Below, one piece after another: positions 55,872 to 64,000 of a DNA stretch of 64,000 nt. A program made the translations under genes and the position numbers. The notes beneath the pieces were generated by a model. That model was not told the origin of the DNA. It saw only the letters and a program-made list of their open reading frames with translations, and did no database searches. Origin of the DNA: Nocardioides sp. Root1257 (GTDB lineage Bacteria > Actinomycetota > Actinomycetes > Propionibacteriales > Nocardioidaceae); NCBI RefSeq assembly GCF_001425175.1, contig NZ_LMDV01000008.1, forward strand, positions 63,187-127,186, read 5' to 3'. Position 1 is the first letter of the stretch, and every line of letters begins with the position of its first letter.

Positions 55872-57809
55872 ATGGTCGAGCTCGAGATCCGGGCGAGGCG
55901 GCGCAGGACGTGGCTGCGCCGCCTCTTCAGCCTGCTCGGGTGGCTCGGCACCCTGGTCCTCCTGGCGCTCGCCGTCCCGACCCCGCTCGGGCCGCCGCCC
56001 CTGGGGGTCACCGTCGTCTCGGGGCCGTCGATGCTGCCCACCTACGACCCGCAGGACCTGCTGGTCACCTGGCGTGCGAGCGACTACCCGGTCGGCACGC
56101 CGATCGTCTACGGCATCCCGGCCGGCCAGGCCGGCGCGGGCCTGAACGTCGTGCACCGGGTGGTCAAGGTCCTGCCCGACGGCACCCACCTCACGCAGGG
56201 TGACAACAACGACCACATCGACCCGTGGGAGCCGGTCGACTCCGACGTCCACGGCAAGGTGGTCGTGCGGGTCCCGCACGGCGGGCGGATGCTGCGCATC
56301 TTCGGCTCGCCGATGGTGCTCGCCGTCCTCGCGGGCATCCTGACCGCGGCGGCCGTGCTCAAGCGGCCCGAGGAGGACGAGGACCCGCCGATCCCGCCGT
56401 GGTGGCGGTCGCGCCACCGCAAGCGGCACCGCAGGCACACCCGGCCTGTCGCACCCGCCGTGTCCCGGGCGGTCGCCCTCGCTGCGGTGACCGGGCTCGT
56501 GCTCGGCGTGGTCCCAGCGCGTGCCGCCGACCTCGGCCAGGTCCGGTCGGCCGACCTCTACGCGACGTCGGTGTCCGCGGCCGTCGCGGCGAACCCGGTG
56601 TCCTACGAGCAGACGCTCACGAGCGAGACCGCCACGCAGTACTGCGCGACCGTGGTGGTGACCAACCACTCCGACCAGGCCGTGCAGTGGGAGGTGACGC
56701 TCAACATCGCGGCTGCGCCGTACAACGCCGAGTCGATCGCGTCCTCCTACAACGTCACGACGGTGACCTTCAGCGCCAACGCGTGGCGGGTGCGCGGGGT
56801 CGACTGGAACGCCGCGCTCGGCGCCGGCCAGTCCTACACCTGGGGCTACTGCGCCAACCGGCCGGCGGGCAGCCTGGTCGACGCGACGACCACCGTGAAC
56901 GTCACCCAGTCCGACGCGCAGTCCTACTGCGCGACCGTCACCGTCTCGACCACGTCCACCGCCTGGATCCGGTGGCGGGCGACCCTCAACCGCAGCACGC
57001 CCGGCATCACGGACAGCGCCTACTGGCTCGCGGCCCAGCCGACGAACACCAACAACATGACCAGCATCTCGTTCGACGCCGGGACCGGCACCTGGGTGGC
57101 CCGCGGCGTGTCCAGCAACGAGTACGTCCGGTCGGGCACCAACGCGACCTTCGGCTACTGCGCCCCCGCGGGTGCCGCGGCGCCGTACGTCGATGCGACG
57201 CTCGCCGTGTCGATCACCAGCCAGGACAGCCAGCAGTACTGCGCCAGCGTCACCGCCTCGACCACGTCGGCGACCTACGTGAAGTGGAAGGCGACCATCA
57301 ACCACAGCACGACGACCCTGTCCGGCAACACCTACTGGCTGAACGCCGTGCCCACGAACTTCAGCAACGTCGCCACCGTCTCCTTCGACGCGAGCACGGG
57401 CACGTGGGTCGTCCAGGGGCTGTCCTACAACCAGCTGATCAAGTCGGGATCCCCCGCCACGTGGAGCTTCTGCGCCCCGACGAACCAGTCGGCCGCGCTC
57501 GTCGACGCGACCGTCTCGGTCCAGCTCAACGGCACCAGCAGCACGCCGGGCGGCCAGTACTGCGCGACCGTCACGGTCTCGACGACCTCGACGGACTTCG
57601 TGAAGTGGCGGGCCGTCCTCACCCAGAGCACGCCGAACCTGACGGGGCCGAACTACGCGCTGACCTCGCAGCCCACCAACTTCTGGAACTCGACGTCGAT
57701 CGACTTCACGTCGGGGAGCGGGACCTTCCAGTGGCGACTGCGCGGCGCCGGCTACAACGACCTGATCAAGGCCGGCTCGCCGCAGACGTTCGGCTTCTGC
57801 CGGGGCTAG
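55872..57809 (+). CDS. SipW-type signal peptidase fused to four CBM2-like repeats
   Basis: 645 residues. TM1 (about 18-36), then a signal peptidase I domain of the S26B type: catalytic Ser53 in SGPSML, His95 in NVVHRVV in place of the Lys, and the GDNND box at 110-114. TM2 (about 144-163), a basic cytosolic linker (RHRKRHRRH at 181-189) and a third hydrophobic segment (199-218) ending ARA-AD, like a signal cleavage site. Then four repeats of about 95 residues (near 250-340, 345-440, 440-540 and 545-645), each starting YC and ending GYC/SFC/GFC, with conserved Trp; similar to CBM2 with terminal disulfide. The repeat part would be exported and could be released by the peptidase itself. Confidence 0.85.
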   Translation: MVELEIRARRRRTWLRRLFSLLGWLGTLVLLALAVPTPLGPPPLGVTVVSGPSMLPTYDPQDLLVTWRASDYPVGTPIVYGIPAGQAGAGLNVVHRVVKVLPDGTHLTQGDNNDHIDPWEPVDSDVHGKVVVRVPHGGRMLRIFGSPMVLAVLAGILTAAAVLKRPEEDEDPPIPPWWRSRHRKRHRRHTRPVAPAVSRAVALAAVTGLVLGVVPARAADLGQVRSADLYATSVSAAVAANPVSYEQTLTSETATQYCATVVVTNHSDQAVQWEVTLNIAAAPYNAESIASSYNVTTVTFSANAWRVRGVDWNAALGAGQSYTWGYCANRPAGSLVDATTTVNVTQSDAQSYCATVTVSTTSTAWIRWRATLNRSTPGITDSAYWLAAQPTNTNNMTSISFDAGTGTWVARGVSSNEYVRSGTNATFGYCAPAGAAAPYVDATLAVSITSQDSQQYCASVTASTTSATYVKWKATINHSTTTLSGNTYWLNAVPTNFSNVATVSFDASTGTWVVQGLSYNQLIKSGSPATWSFCAPTNQSAALVDATVSVQLNGTSSTPGGQYCATVTVSTTSTDFVKWRAVLTQSTPNLTGPNYALTSQPTNFWNSTSIDFTSGSGTFQWRLRGAGYNDLIKAGSPQTFGFCRG

Positions 57810-59266
57810 TAGAAGCCGAAGCGGGCCAGCGGCTCGACCAGCTCGCGCTCCTCGTAGGACAGGTGCGACGTCATGGTGTCGGCGAGCAGGTCGACGGCGT
57901 CGCGCAGGCGAGTCAGACCGTCCGGCTCCCCTGGATCCTGGGGAGACACCAGGGCGACCAGCGCCCGGTCGACGTCGTCGAGCACGTCGGCGATCACGTG
58001 GTGCTCCGCCTCGAGCCGGTCGATGACCGGCACCAGGTCGTCGTCGCTCGCGCGCAGGTGCGGGAACATCGACGTGTCCTCGATGGTGTGGTGCGTGGTG
58101 ACCACACGGCAGTAGGACTGGCAGTAGGCGCCGAGCGCCCAGTCGTTCTGCCGCATCGTCATCGCGTTGATCAGCGAGCGCGCGGCACCGACCTCGAGCG
58201 TGCCGGCCTCCACCTGCGAGATCAGGTCGAAGAGCTGCGCGAGCTCCGAGCGCAGGTGGTCGTGCACGTCGACGAGGTGCTGACCCGCGGCCCGCTCGTG
58301 GGCGGTCCACGCCAACGGCGCACCCGAGGACGCGTACGTCGGCCGGGTCGACTCGTCCCACGGCGACCGCTCGCTGCGGCGTACGCCGTCGTCGGGCGTA
58401 GGCCGCACCGCAGCGCCGCCGGAGCGCACCTCGACGGGAGCGGGATCGGGCACGGCCGCTCGTGGCGCGCCGGTCCGCTCGGCGGCGACCAGCTCGCGCA
58501 CGGCCGGCGCCACCTCGGTCCCGAACCGCTGGATGGTGCCCGGGTCGTCACCGCCCACGATGAAGGTGCTGGTCCCGTGCGTCAGGGTCAGCTCGGCCAG
58601 CCACTCCGGCCAGGCCCGGTCGTCGGAGGGGTTGACGTTGTAGAGCCGCCGCACCGTGCTCGGGTCGCGGCCCGCCTCGAGAGCCGCGGCGTCGATGCGG
58701 GCGTTGCGCTCGGCCAGCTCCTCCGGCGGCACGTAGGACTGGCTCGGCAGCCAGCCGTCGCCGACCCGGCCGGTGAGGGCCAGCATCCTCGGGCCGATCG
58801 CGCCGATCCAGACCTCGACGTCGTGCACGGGCGCCGGCCCGGACCGCCAGGCACGCCGGATCACGTCGATGCCGTCGTCGAGCGCGGCCAGCGCCTCCCC
58901 CGGCGTACGACGCGGTCCGCCGGCGGCCACGATGGCGTCCCAGAACGCCCCGGCGCCGATGCCCAGCTCGACCCGCCCGCGACTCAGGACGTCGAGGCTG
59001 GCGACGGTCTTCGCGAGCACGTACGGCGGTCGCAGCGGCAGGTTGCTGACGTTGGTGGTGACCCGCAGGCTCGACGAGCGCGCCAGGATCGTCGCGATCA
59101 GCGCCCACGCGTCGAGGAAGCGCTTCTGGTACGGGTGGTCCTGGACGGTCGCGAGCTCGAGACCGGCCGCCTCGGTCAGCAGCGCGAGCTCGACGACCCG
59201 ATCGGGCTGGGCGGCGTCCGGCGTGAGGAACGTGCCGAACTGGAGGTCCTGGCCGTAGTCGGGCAT
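57806..59266 (-). CDS. Luciferase-like monooxygenase fused to a hemerythrin domain
   Basis: 486 residues. Residues 1-285 are an LLM-class (F420- or FMN-dependent) oxidoreductase barrel with FGTFLTPDAAQPDR, ELGIGAGAFWD and GRVGDGWLPS. After a linker, about 315-486 form a four-helix HHE domain with repeated His/Glu iron ligands: HLRSELAQLF, TTHHTIEDTSMFPHL, EAEHHVIADVL and HLSYEERELVEPL. Such fusions are uncommon; possibly links O2/iron sensing to F420 redox. Its stop overlaps that of the signal peptidase fusion (CTAG). Confidence 0.85.
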   Translation of the reverse strand: MPDYGQDLQFGTFLTPDAAQPDRVVELALLTEAAGLELATVQDHPYQKRFLDAWALIATILARSSSLRVTTNVSNLPLRPPYVLAKTVASLDVLSRGRVELGIGAGAFWDAIVAAGGPRRTPGEALAALDDGIDVIRRAWRSGPAPVHDVEVWIGAIGPRMLALTGRVGDGWLPSQSYVPPEELAERNARIDAAALEAGRDPSTVRRLYNVNPSDDRAWPEWLAELTLTHGTSTFIVGGDDPGTIQRFGTEVAPAVRELVAAERTGAPRAAVPDPAPVEVRSGGAAVRPTPDDGVRRSERSPWDESTRPTYASSGAPLAWTAHERAAGQHLVDVHDHLRSELAQLFDLISQVEAGTLEVGAARSLINAMTMRQNDWALGAYCQSYCRVVTTHHTIEDTSMFPHLRASDDDLVPVIDRLEAEHHVIADVLDDVDRALVALVSPQDPGEPDGLTRLRDAVDLLADTMTSHLSYEERELVEPLARFGFY

Positions 59267-59291
59267 GCGTCCATCCTGCCTGGTGGGTCCG

Positions 59292-59297
59292 TAGGGT
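59292..59297 (+). promoter_or_regulatory. -10 box of the antiporter, leaderless start
   Basis: TAGGGT lies 6 nt before ATG 59304. Confidence 0.55.
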
Positions 59298-59303
59298 TCA
59301 GGC

Positions 59304-60431
59304 ATGAGCACGCGGAGCGCCTGGCTGAGCTGGACCACGTTGGCACCCCTGGCCGCGATCGTCGTGCTCGCCTTCGCGTGGGGACACCACCCGGGGACGT
59401 TCGCGGCCGTCGGCATCGGGATCTTCCTCGTCGGCGCGGTGCTCTCCGCCGTCCACCACGCCGAGGTCGTCGCGCACCGGGTCGGCGAGCCCTTCGGGTC
59501 ACTGCTGCTGGCCGTGGCGGTGACGGTGATCGAGGTCGCCCTGATCGTCACGCTGATGCTCGGCGGCAGCGACACCTCCGCGCTGGCACGCGACACGGTG
59601 TTCGCCGCGGTGATGATCACGCTCAACGGCATCGCCGGGCTCTCGCTGCTGATCGCGGCCGTGAAGTACCGGATGGCCGTCTTCAACCCCGAGGGCGCGG
59701 GCTCGGCGCTGATGACCGTGGTCGCACTCGCGACCCTGACCCTGGTGCTGCCGCGCTTCACGACCAGCCACCCCGGTCCGGAGTTCTCGTCGGCCCAGCT
59801 CACCTTCGCCGCGGTCGCGTCCCTCGGCCTCTACGGCATCTTCGTCTTCACCCAGACGGTCAAGCACCGCGACTTCTTCCTGCCCGTCTCGACCGGCCCC
59901 GGGTCGGGCAGCGTCGACCGACCCGTCTCCGGGCCGGTCGACGAGGACAGCGACGGCCACGCCGACCCGCCGAGCGACCGCGCTGCCCTCGCGAGCCTCG
60001 TGCTGCTGATCCTGGGCCTGGTCGCGGTCGTCGGGCTGGCGAAGGTCGAGTCCTACCCGATCGAGGACGGCGTCGACTTCCTGGGCTTCCCGCACTCGTT
60101 CGTCGGTGTCGTGATCGCGCTCCTGGTGCTGCTGCCCGAGTCGATCGCGGCCGGCCGGGCCGCCGCCCAGAACAGGGTGCAGACCAGCCTCAACCTCGCC
60201 TACGGCTCCGCGATGGCGAGCATCGGCCTCACCATCCCCGCGATCGCGGTCGCCTCGATCTGGCTCGACGGCCCACTCGTGCTCGGCCTGGAGCCGACCC
60301 AGATGGTGCTGCTGCTGGTCTCGGTGATCGTCTCGATCCTCACCGTCGTGCCGGGGCGCTCGAAGTCGCTGCAGGGCTTCGTGCACCTGTCGCTGCTCGC
60401 GGCGTTCGTCTTCCTCGCGATCAACCCGTAG
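59304..60431 (+). CDS. Calcium/cation:proton antiporter (CAX/ChaA type)
   Basis: 375 residues with 11-12 TM helices. The two alpha repeats carry EPFGSLLLAVAVTVIEVALI and LPESIAAGRAAAQNRVQTSLN, each with the conserved Glu for ion transport. A hydrophilic acidic loop (about 195-225) separates the halves. Exchanges Ca2+ or Na+/K+ for protons. Confidence 0.92.
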   Translation: MSTRSAWLSWTTLAPLAAIVVLAFAWGHHPGTFAAVGIGIFLVGAVLSAVHHAEVVAHRVGEPFGSLLLAVAVTVIEVALIVTLMLGGSDTSALARDTVFAAVMITLNGIAGLSLLIAAVKYRMAVFNPEGAGSALMTVVALATLTLVLPRFTTSHPGPEFSSAQLTFAAVASLGLYGIFVFTQTVKHRDFFLPVSTGPGSGSVDRPVSGPVDEDSDGHADPPSDRAALASLVLLILGLVAVVGLAKVESYPIEDGVDFLGFPHSFVGVVIALLVLLPESIAAGRAAAQNRVQTSLNLAYGSAMASIGLTIPAIAVASIWLDGPLVLGLEPTQMVLLLVSVIVSILTVVPGRSKSLQGFVHLSLLAAFVFLAINP

Positions 60432-60434
60432 GGA

Positions 60435-61604
60435 TCAGCGAGGCACCAGGACGCGCGACGGCGTACCGAGGCGGGCCGCCGGCGCGGCCTGGGCGCGCAG
60501 GTGGATGTTCTGCAGCAGGCCGATGGCCAGCAGGCCGGCGAACATCGAGCTGCCGCCGTACGACACGAACGGCAGGGGTACGCCGGTCACCGGCATGATG
60601 CCGAGGCACATGCCGACGTTCTGGAAGGCCTGGAAGCCGAACCAACAGGCGATGCCGGCCGCGGCGAGCCGGCCGAAGACGTCGTCGGTGCGGGCGGCGA
60701 TGGCGAGCGCGCGCCAGATGACGACGGCGAGCAGCGCGATCAGGACGCCGGCGCCGACGAGCCCGAGCTCCTCGCCGGCGACGGTGAAGACGAAGTCGGT
60801 GTGCTGCTCGGGCACGAAGCCGGCCCGGGTCTGCGAACCGTCGAAGAGCCCCTGCCCGAAGATCCCGCCGTTGCCGATCGCGATCCGCGCCTGCTCCACG
60901 TTGTAGCCGGCGCCCCGCGGGTCCAGGTCCGGGTTGGTGAACGCCAGGAACCGGTCGACCTGGTACTGCTTCAGGAAGCCGGCGGCCACCGCGGCCACCG
61001 CCGCGGTCACGCCCCCGGCCGCCAGCAGCCCCAGCCAGCGCCGCGGCGCACCCGACGCGGCGAGCACGCCGAGCACGGTCGCCGAGAGCACCAGCATGGT
61101 GCCGAGGTCGGGCTGGAGCAGGATCAGGGCCGTGGGCACGCCGGCGATCACGAGCATCCCGACGACGTCGCCGACCGACCCGCGCGACCCGACGACCCGG
61201 CCACGACGGACGTCGGCGCGCTCGGCGACCCACAGGGCCATCCCGATGACGACGGCGAGCTTGGCGAACTCCGACGGCTGGATCGACATCCCGCCCAGCT
61301 GGAGCCAGGACCGCGAGCCGTTGATGGTGGTGCCCATCGCGAGCACCAGCACCAGGCCGGCCACGGAGCCGAGGTAGACCAGGGGCGCGACGATGCGGAC
61401 CCACCGGTGGTCGGTCAGCAGCACGGTGCCCATCAGGACCAGGCCGATCACGACGTTGACGAGCTGCTTGCGCAGGTACGCCGTGGTGTCGCCGCCCGTG
61501 AGGTCTGCGCGGTGGCTGGTCGCCGACCACACCAGCAGCGTCCCGAGGGTCAGCAACGCGAGGACGGCGACCATCAGCAGCCAGTCGAGGCGGGGCAGCC
61601 GCAC
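60435..61604 (-). CDS. rodA: Rod-shape SEDS glycosyltransferase RodA
   Basis: 389 residues with about 10 TM helices. Polymerises lipid II for lateral wall growth together with PBP2. Signatures: INGSRSWLQLGGMSIQPSEFAKL, LLQPDLGTMLV, GEELGLVGA and VTGVPLPFVSYGGSS. GTG 61604 lies 1 nt after the mrdA stop. Confidence 0.95.
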   Translation of the reverse strand: MRLPRLDWLLMVAVLALLTLGTLLVWSATSHRADLTGGDTTAYLRKQLVNVVIGLVLMGTVLLTDHRWVRIVAPLVYLGSVAGLVLVLAMGTTINGSRSWLQLGGMSIQPSEFAKLAVVIGMALWVAERADVRRGRVVGSRGSVGDVVGMLVIAGVPTALILLQPDLGTMLVLSATVLGVLAASGAPRRWLGLLAAGGVTAAVAAVAAGFLKQYQVDRFLAFTNPDLDPRGAGYNVEQARIAIGNGGIFGQGLFDGSQTRAGFVPEQHTDFVFTVAGEELGLVGAGVLIALLAVVIWRALAIAARTDDVFGRLAAAGIACWFGFQAFQNVGMCLGIMPVTGVPLPFVSYGGSSMFAGLLAIGLLQNIHLRAQAAPAARLGTPSRVLVPR

Positions 61605-61605
61605 G

Positions 61606-63744
61606 TCAGTCCCCCTTCTTCGGCGGGAGGATCGAGCCGTCCCGCATGAACGTCGGGAGCGCCGACGGCGGCGTCGTGCCGGCGATCGCGGCCTTCTTCG
61701 GGTTCACGGTCATGCCGTCGATCCCGTAGAGCGCCTCCCAGATCTTGCGCACCGCCGGACCGGAGGTGCCCGAGCCCGTGCCGGCCTGGGTGACCATCAT
61801 GATCACCACGTAGTCCTTGTCGTACGTCGCGACCCACGAGGTCGACTGCTTGCCCTCGACCTCGGCGGAGCCCGTCTTGCCCCGCAGGTGGACCCGGTCG
61901 AGCGGGAAGTCGCCGAACTTCCAGGCCAGCGTCCCGTTCCAGGCGCCGTCGGAGCGCACGGTGCCCAGCAGCGCGTTGTCGACGTAGTCGATCGCCTGGC
62001 GGGTGACCTTCGCGTGCCCGACCACCTTGGGCGGGATCTTCTTGACCAGGGCACCGTCGGGACCGACGATCGCCTTGCCGACGCGCGGGGCGTAGAGGGT
62101 GCCGCCGTTGGAGAGCGCGGCGTACGCCCGCGCGAGCTGGATCGGGGTGACGATGGTGTCGCCCTGGCCGATGGTGAAGTTGGCCGAGTCGCCCTGGCGG
62201 AAGTAGTTGCCCTCGAGGCAGAACTCGTGCGCGAAGAGCTTGAGGAACGCCGTCTTCGCGGTGCCCTTGCGGTCCATCGAGCAGTAGTAGTCCTTCATCG
62301 ACGCGTAGTACGACGCGCGCCAGACCCGGTCGCCGACCCGGCCGCTCGCCTCGCCGGGGATGTCGATGCCGGTCTTCTCCCCGAACCCGAAGGTGTGGGC
62401 CGCGGCGGCCAGCGGGTCCTTGGCCTTCGAGTCGGCCGGGTCCGAGCCGTACTTCTGCCAGAAGTGCAGGCCCACCCGGTAGAAGAAGGTGTCGCAGGAG
62501 ACGTTGAGCGCCTCCGCGAAGCCGATGTTGCCGTAGGACTCGGACTCGTAGTTCTTGAACCAGCGGTTGCCGATCTGCAGACCGCTGGTGCAGCCGAGGC
62601 GGGTGTCGGGACCCAGGTCGTCGGACAGCGCTCCGGTCGACATGAACGGCTTCCAGGTGGAGCCGGGCGCGAACTGGCCCTGGGTGGCTCGGCTCAGCAG
62701 CGGGTTGTCCGCCTGCGCCGAGTAGAGCCGGGCCAGCTGCTTCTTGGAGATGCCGCCGACCCACTCCGACGGGTCGTACGTCGGCTGGCTGGCCATCGCC
62801 ACGATGCGGCCGGTCTTCGCCTCCATCACGACCGCCGCGCCCGAGTCGGCCACGTAGTTCTTGTGCGTCACCGGGTCGTACTGCGTTCGCGCGGTCGCGA
62901 TCGTGTCCGCCAGCTGCCGCTCGACGATGCCCTGGACCTTGGCGTCGATGCTGGTGACCAGGGTGTTGCCCGGCTCCCCCGCCACCTCGCCGTCGTCGCC
63001 CAGCACGCGGCCCATCGAGTCGACCGCGACACTCTTGTAGCCCGGCATGCCGCGCAGCCAGCGGTCGTACTCCTTCTCGATCCCGGCGCGACCGACCGAC
63101 GAGGCGCCGTTGACGGACGTGTCGTCGTCCTGCTCGGCCTGGTCGAGCTCGTCCTCGGTGATCGGGCTCAGGTAGCCGAGCACGTGGGCGAGGTTGATGC
63201 CGTACGGCTGGGGGTAGGCGCGCACGCTCTGCTGCTCGGCGACCACGCCCGGGAAGTCCTCGGGCTGCTCGAGCACCCGCAGGGCCACCGACTTCTTCAC
63301 GTCCTCGGCGACCGGCACCGGCTGGTAGGGCGAGCCGTTCCAGCACACGCCGGGCTCGGAGCCCTCGTCGCCGCAGGTCACGAGCTGCTTGCGGATCCGG
63401 TGGGCCGGCACGTCCACGACGCCGGCGACCCGCTCCAGCAGCACCTTCTGCTGGTGCTCGTCGAGCTTGCCGAGCACGGTGCGGTCGATCGAGACCACCC
63501 ACGAGGTCCGGTTCGCGACCAGCGGGCGGCCCATGTCGTCGACGATCAGTCCGCGCTGCGGCTGGACGACGACCTCGCGGACCGACTGCGAGGTCGCCTG
63601 CGCGTGGTACTCGTCGCCGCCGACGACCTGGAGGTAGTAGAGCCGCACGAAGAGCGTCGCGAAGAGCGAGAACACCAGCGCCTGGATGACGAGCAGCCGC
63701 AGCCGGCCGGTGCGCTGGGTCGCGTTCTGGTTCTGGGGAGACAT
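61606..63744 (-). CDS. mrdA: Penicillin-binding protein 2
   Basis: 712 residues: TM anchor (about 15-38), pedestal/dimerisation domain, and transpeptidase domain with SXXK as STWKPF, SCD (SXN position) and KTGS (LRGKTGSAEV). Partner of RodA in elongation. The start ATG 63744 overlaps the mreD stop by one base. The order mreD-mrdA-rodA is standard. Confidence 0.95.
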   Translation of the reverse strand: MSPQNQNATQRTGRLRLLVIQALVFSLFATLFVRLYYLQVVGGDEYHAQATSQSVREVVVQPQRGLIVDDMGRPLVANRTSWVVSIDRTVLGKLDEHQQKVLLERVAGVVDVPAHRIRKQLVTCGDEGSEPGVCWNGSPYQPVPVAEDVKKSVALRVLEQPEDFPGVVAEQQSVRAYPQPYGINLAHVLGYLSPITEDELDQAEQDDDTSVNGASSVGRAGIEKEYDRWLRGMPGYKSVAVDSMGRVLGDDGEVAGEPGNTLVTSIDAKVQGIVERQLADTIATARTQYDPVTHKNYVADSGAAVVMEAKTGRIVAMASQPTYDPSEWVGGISKKQLARLYSAQADNPLLSRATQGQFAPGSTWKPFMSTGALSDDLGPDTRLGCTSGLQIGNRWFKNYESESYGNIGFAEALNVSCDTFFYRVGLHFWQKYGSDPADSKAKDPLAAAAHTFGFGEKTGIDIPGEASGRVGDRVWRASYYASMKDYYCSMDRKGTAKTAFLKLFAHEFCLEGNYFRQGDSANFTIGQGDTIVTPIQLARAYAALSNGGTLYAPRVGKAIVGPDGALVKKIPPKVVGHAKVTRQAIDYVDNALLGTVRSDGAWNGTLAWKFGDFPLDRVHLRGKTGSAEVEGKQSTSWVATYDKDYVVIMMVTQAGTGSGTSGPAVRKIWEALYGIDGMTVNPKKAAIAGTTPPSALPTFMRDGSILPPKKGD

Positions 63745-64000
63745 CAGGTGAGGGACCGGTCCGGCTCGAGCTGCCGGAACATCGCCATCACGGGCGGCAG
63801 CACCAGCGGTGTCAGCACGACGTCCCACAGCACGCCGACCAGGACCACCTCGAGCAGCTCCGGGATCGCGATCGGATCACCGAGCACCAGACCGGACAGC
63901 GCGAAGACCGACGTGCCGACGAACGACGACGCGGCGACCGTCGCGACGACGGTGCCGGCGGTCAGGGTCCCGCTGGACCGCGCGTCGCGGCGCACCCGGC
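63744..64000 (-). CDS. mreD: Rod-shape protein MreD, C-terminal part
   Basis: The last 84 residues lie in the window; the gene starts beyond the right edge. Hydrophobic helices (TAGTVVATVAASSFVGTSV and ELLEVVLVGVLWDVVLTP) are those of MreD, which helps place the elongation complex. One-base overlap with mrdA. Confidence 0.85.
   Translation of the reverse strand, partial: RVRRDARSSGTLTAGTVVATVAASSFVGTSVFALSGLVLGDPIAIPELLEVVLVGVLWDVVLTPLVLPPVMAMFRQLEPDRSLT

Overview
The window is a stretch of high-GC chromosome from an actinomycete, most likely Nocardioides or a close Nocardioidaceae relative. The evidence is the very GC-rich codon usage with many GTG starts, the actinobacterial fused 2-oxoglutarate dehydrogenase (Kgd/OdhA), a nickel superoxide dismutase with its protease, a SigR/RsrA pair, a WhiB-family protein, an LCP protein, the tiny ribosomal protein bL37, leaderless starts behind TANNNT boxes, and GTGGTTGAGG-type palindromic repeats. 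It reads as ordinary core chromosome with a few accessory patches. I see no prophage, CRISPR array, transposase or rRNA.

Layout, left to right. 1-5.2 kb (minus strand): the start of prfA, rpmE, a two-component pair and rho; a structured 170-bp repeat lies between rho and the response regulator. 5.4-11.8 kb: the minus-strand operon argS-lysA-hom-thrC-thrB for arginyl-tRNA and aspartate-family amino acids, with tRNA-Arg(CCG) divergent from argS. 12-14.2 kb: three overlapping envelope genes (lipoprotein, LCP protein, HNH-type lipoprotein). 14.3-18.2 kb: the kgd gene and a small companion. 18.2-25.7 kb: a frameshifted MmcQ/YjbR gene, a secreted M1 peptidase, a sulfatase-TetR operon, an acetoacetate-decarboxylase-like gene and two oxidoreductases. 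25.8-32.6 kb: malic enzyme, sodX/sodN, an anti-sigma/SigF-type pair, WhiB and a PdtaS-type kinase. 32.6-36 kb: a TPP enzyme, acetyltransferase, thioesterase, bL37 and small proteins. 36-43.5 kb: rsrA/sigR with a near-perfect SigR promoter, SRAP, a sigma factor fused to an anti-sigma-like membrane tail, aroA and rsgA. 43.6-51.2 kb: a methyltransferase, the second copy of the 170-bp repeat, hisN, a CBS protein, a frameshifted SpoIIE phosphatase, FKBP, S4 and DUF445 proteins, a cytidylyltransferase and an APC permease. 51.1-54.4 kb: a MocR regulator, then a gene-poor region dense in palindromes, a lipoprotein and small membrane ORFs. 54.4-60.4 kb: a ceramidase-like membrane protein, a secreted protein, an unusual signal peptidase fused to four CBM2-like repeats, a luciferase-like/hemerythrin fusion and a cation antiporter. 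60.4-64 kb: rodA-mrdA-mreD for cell elongation, cut by the window end.

The least expected items are two. First, a 170-bp CTAG-bounded repeat occurs in two copies whose differences are largely compensatory within predicted helices; this points to a conserved RNA structure transcribed in the sense of the upstream gene. Second, a SipW-type signal peptidase is fused through an internal signal-like segment to four Cys-bounded CBM2-like repeats, preceded by a small secreted protein whose leader can form mutually exclusive hairpins. Two single-base frameshifts (18.35 kb and 46.71 kb) break otherwise well-conserved genes.
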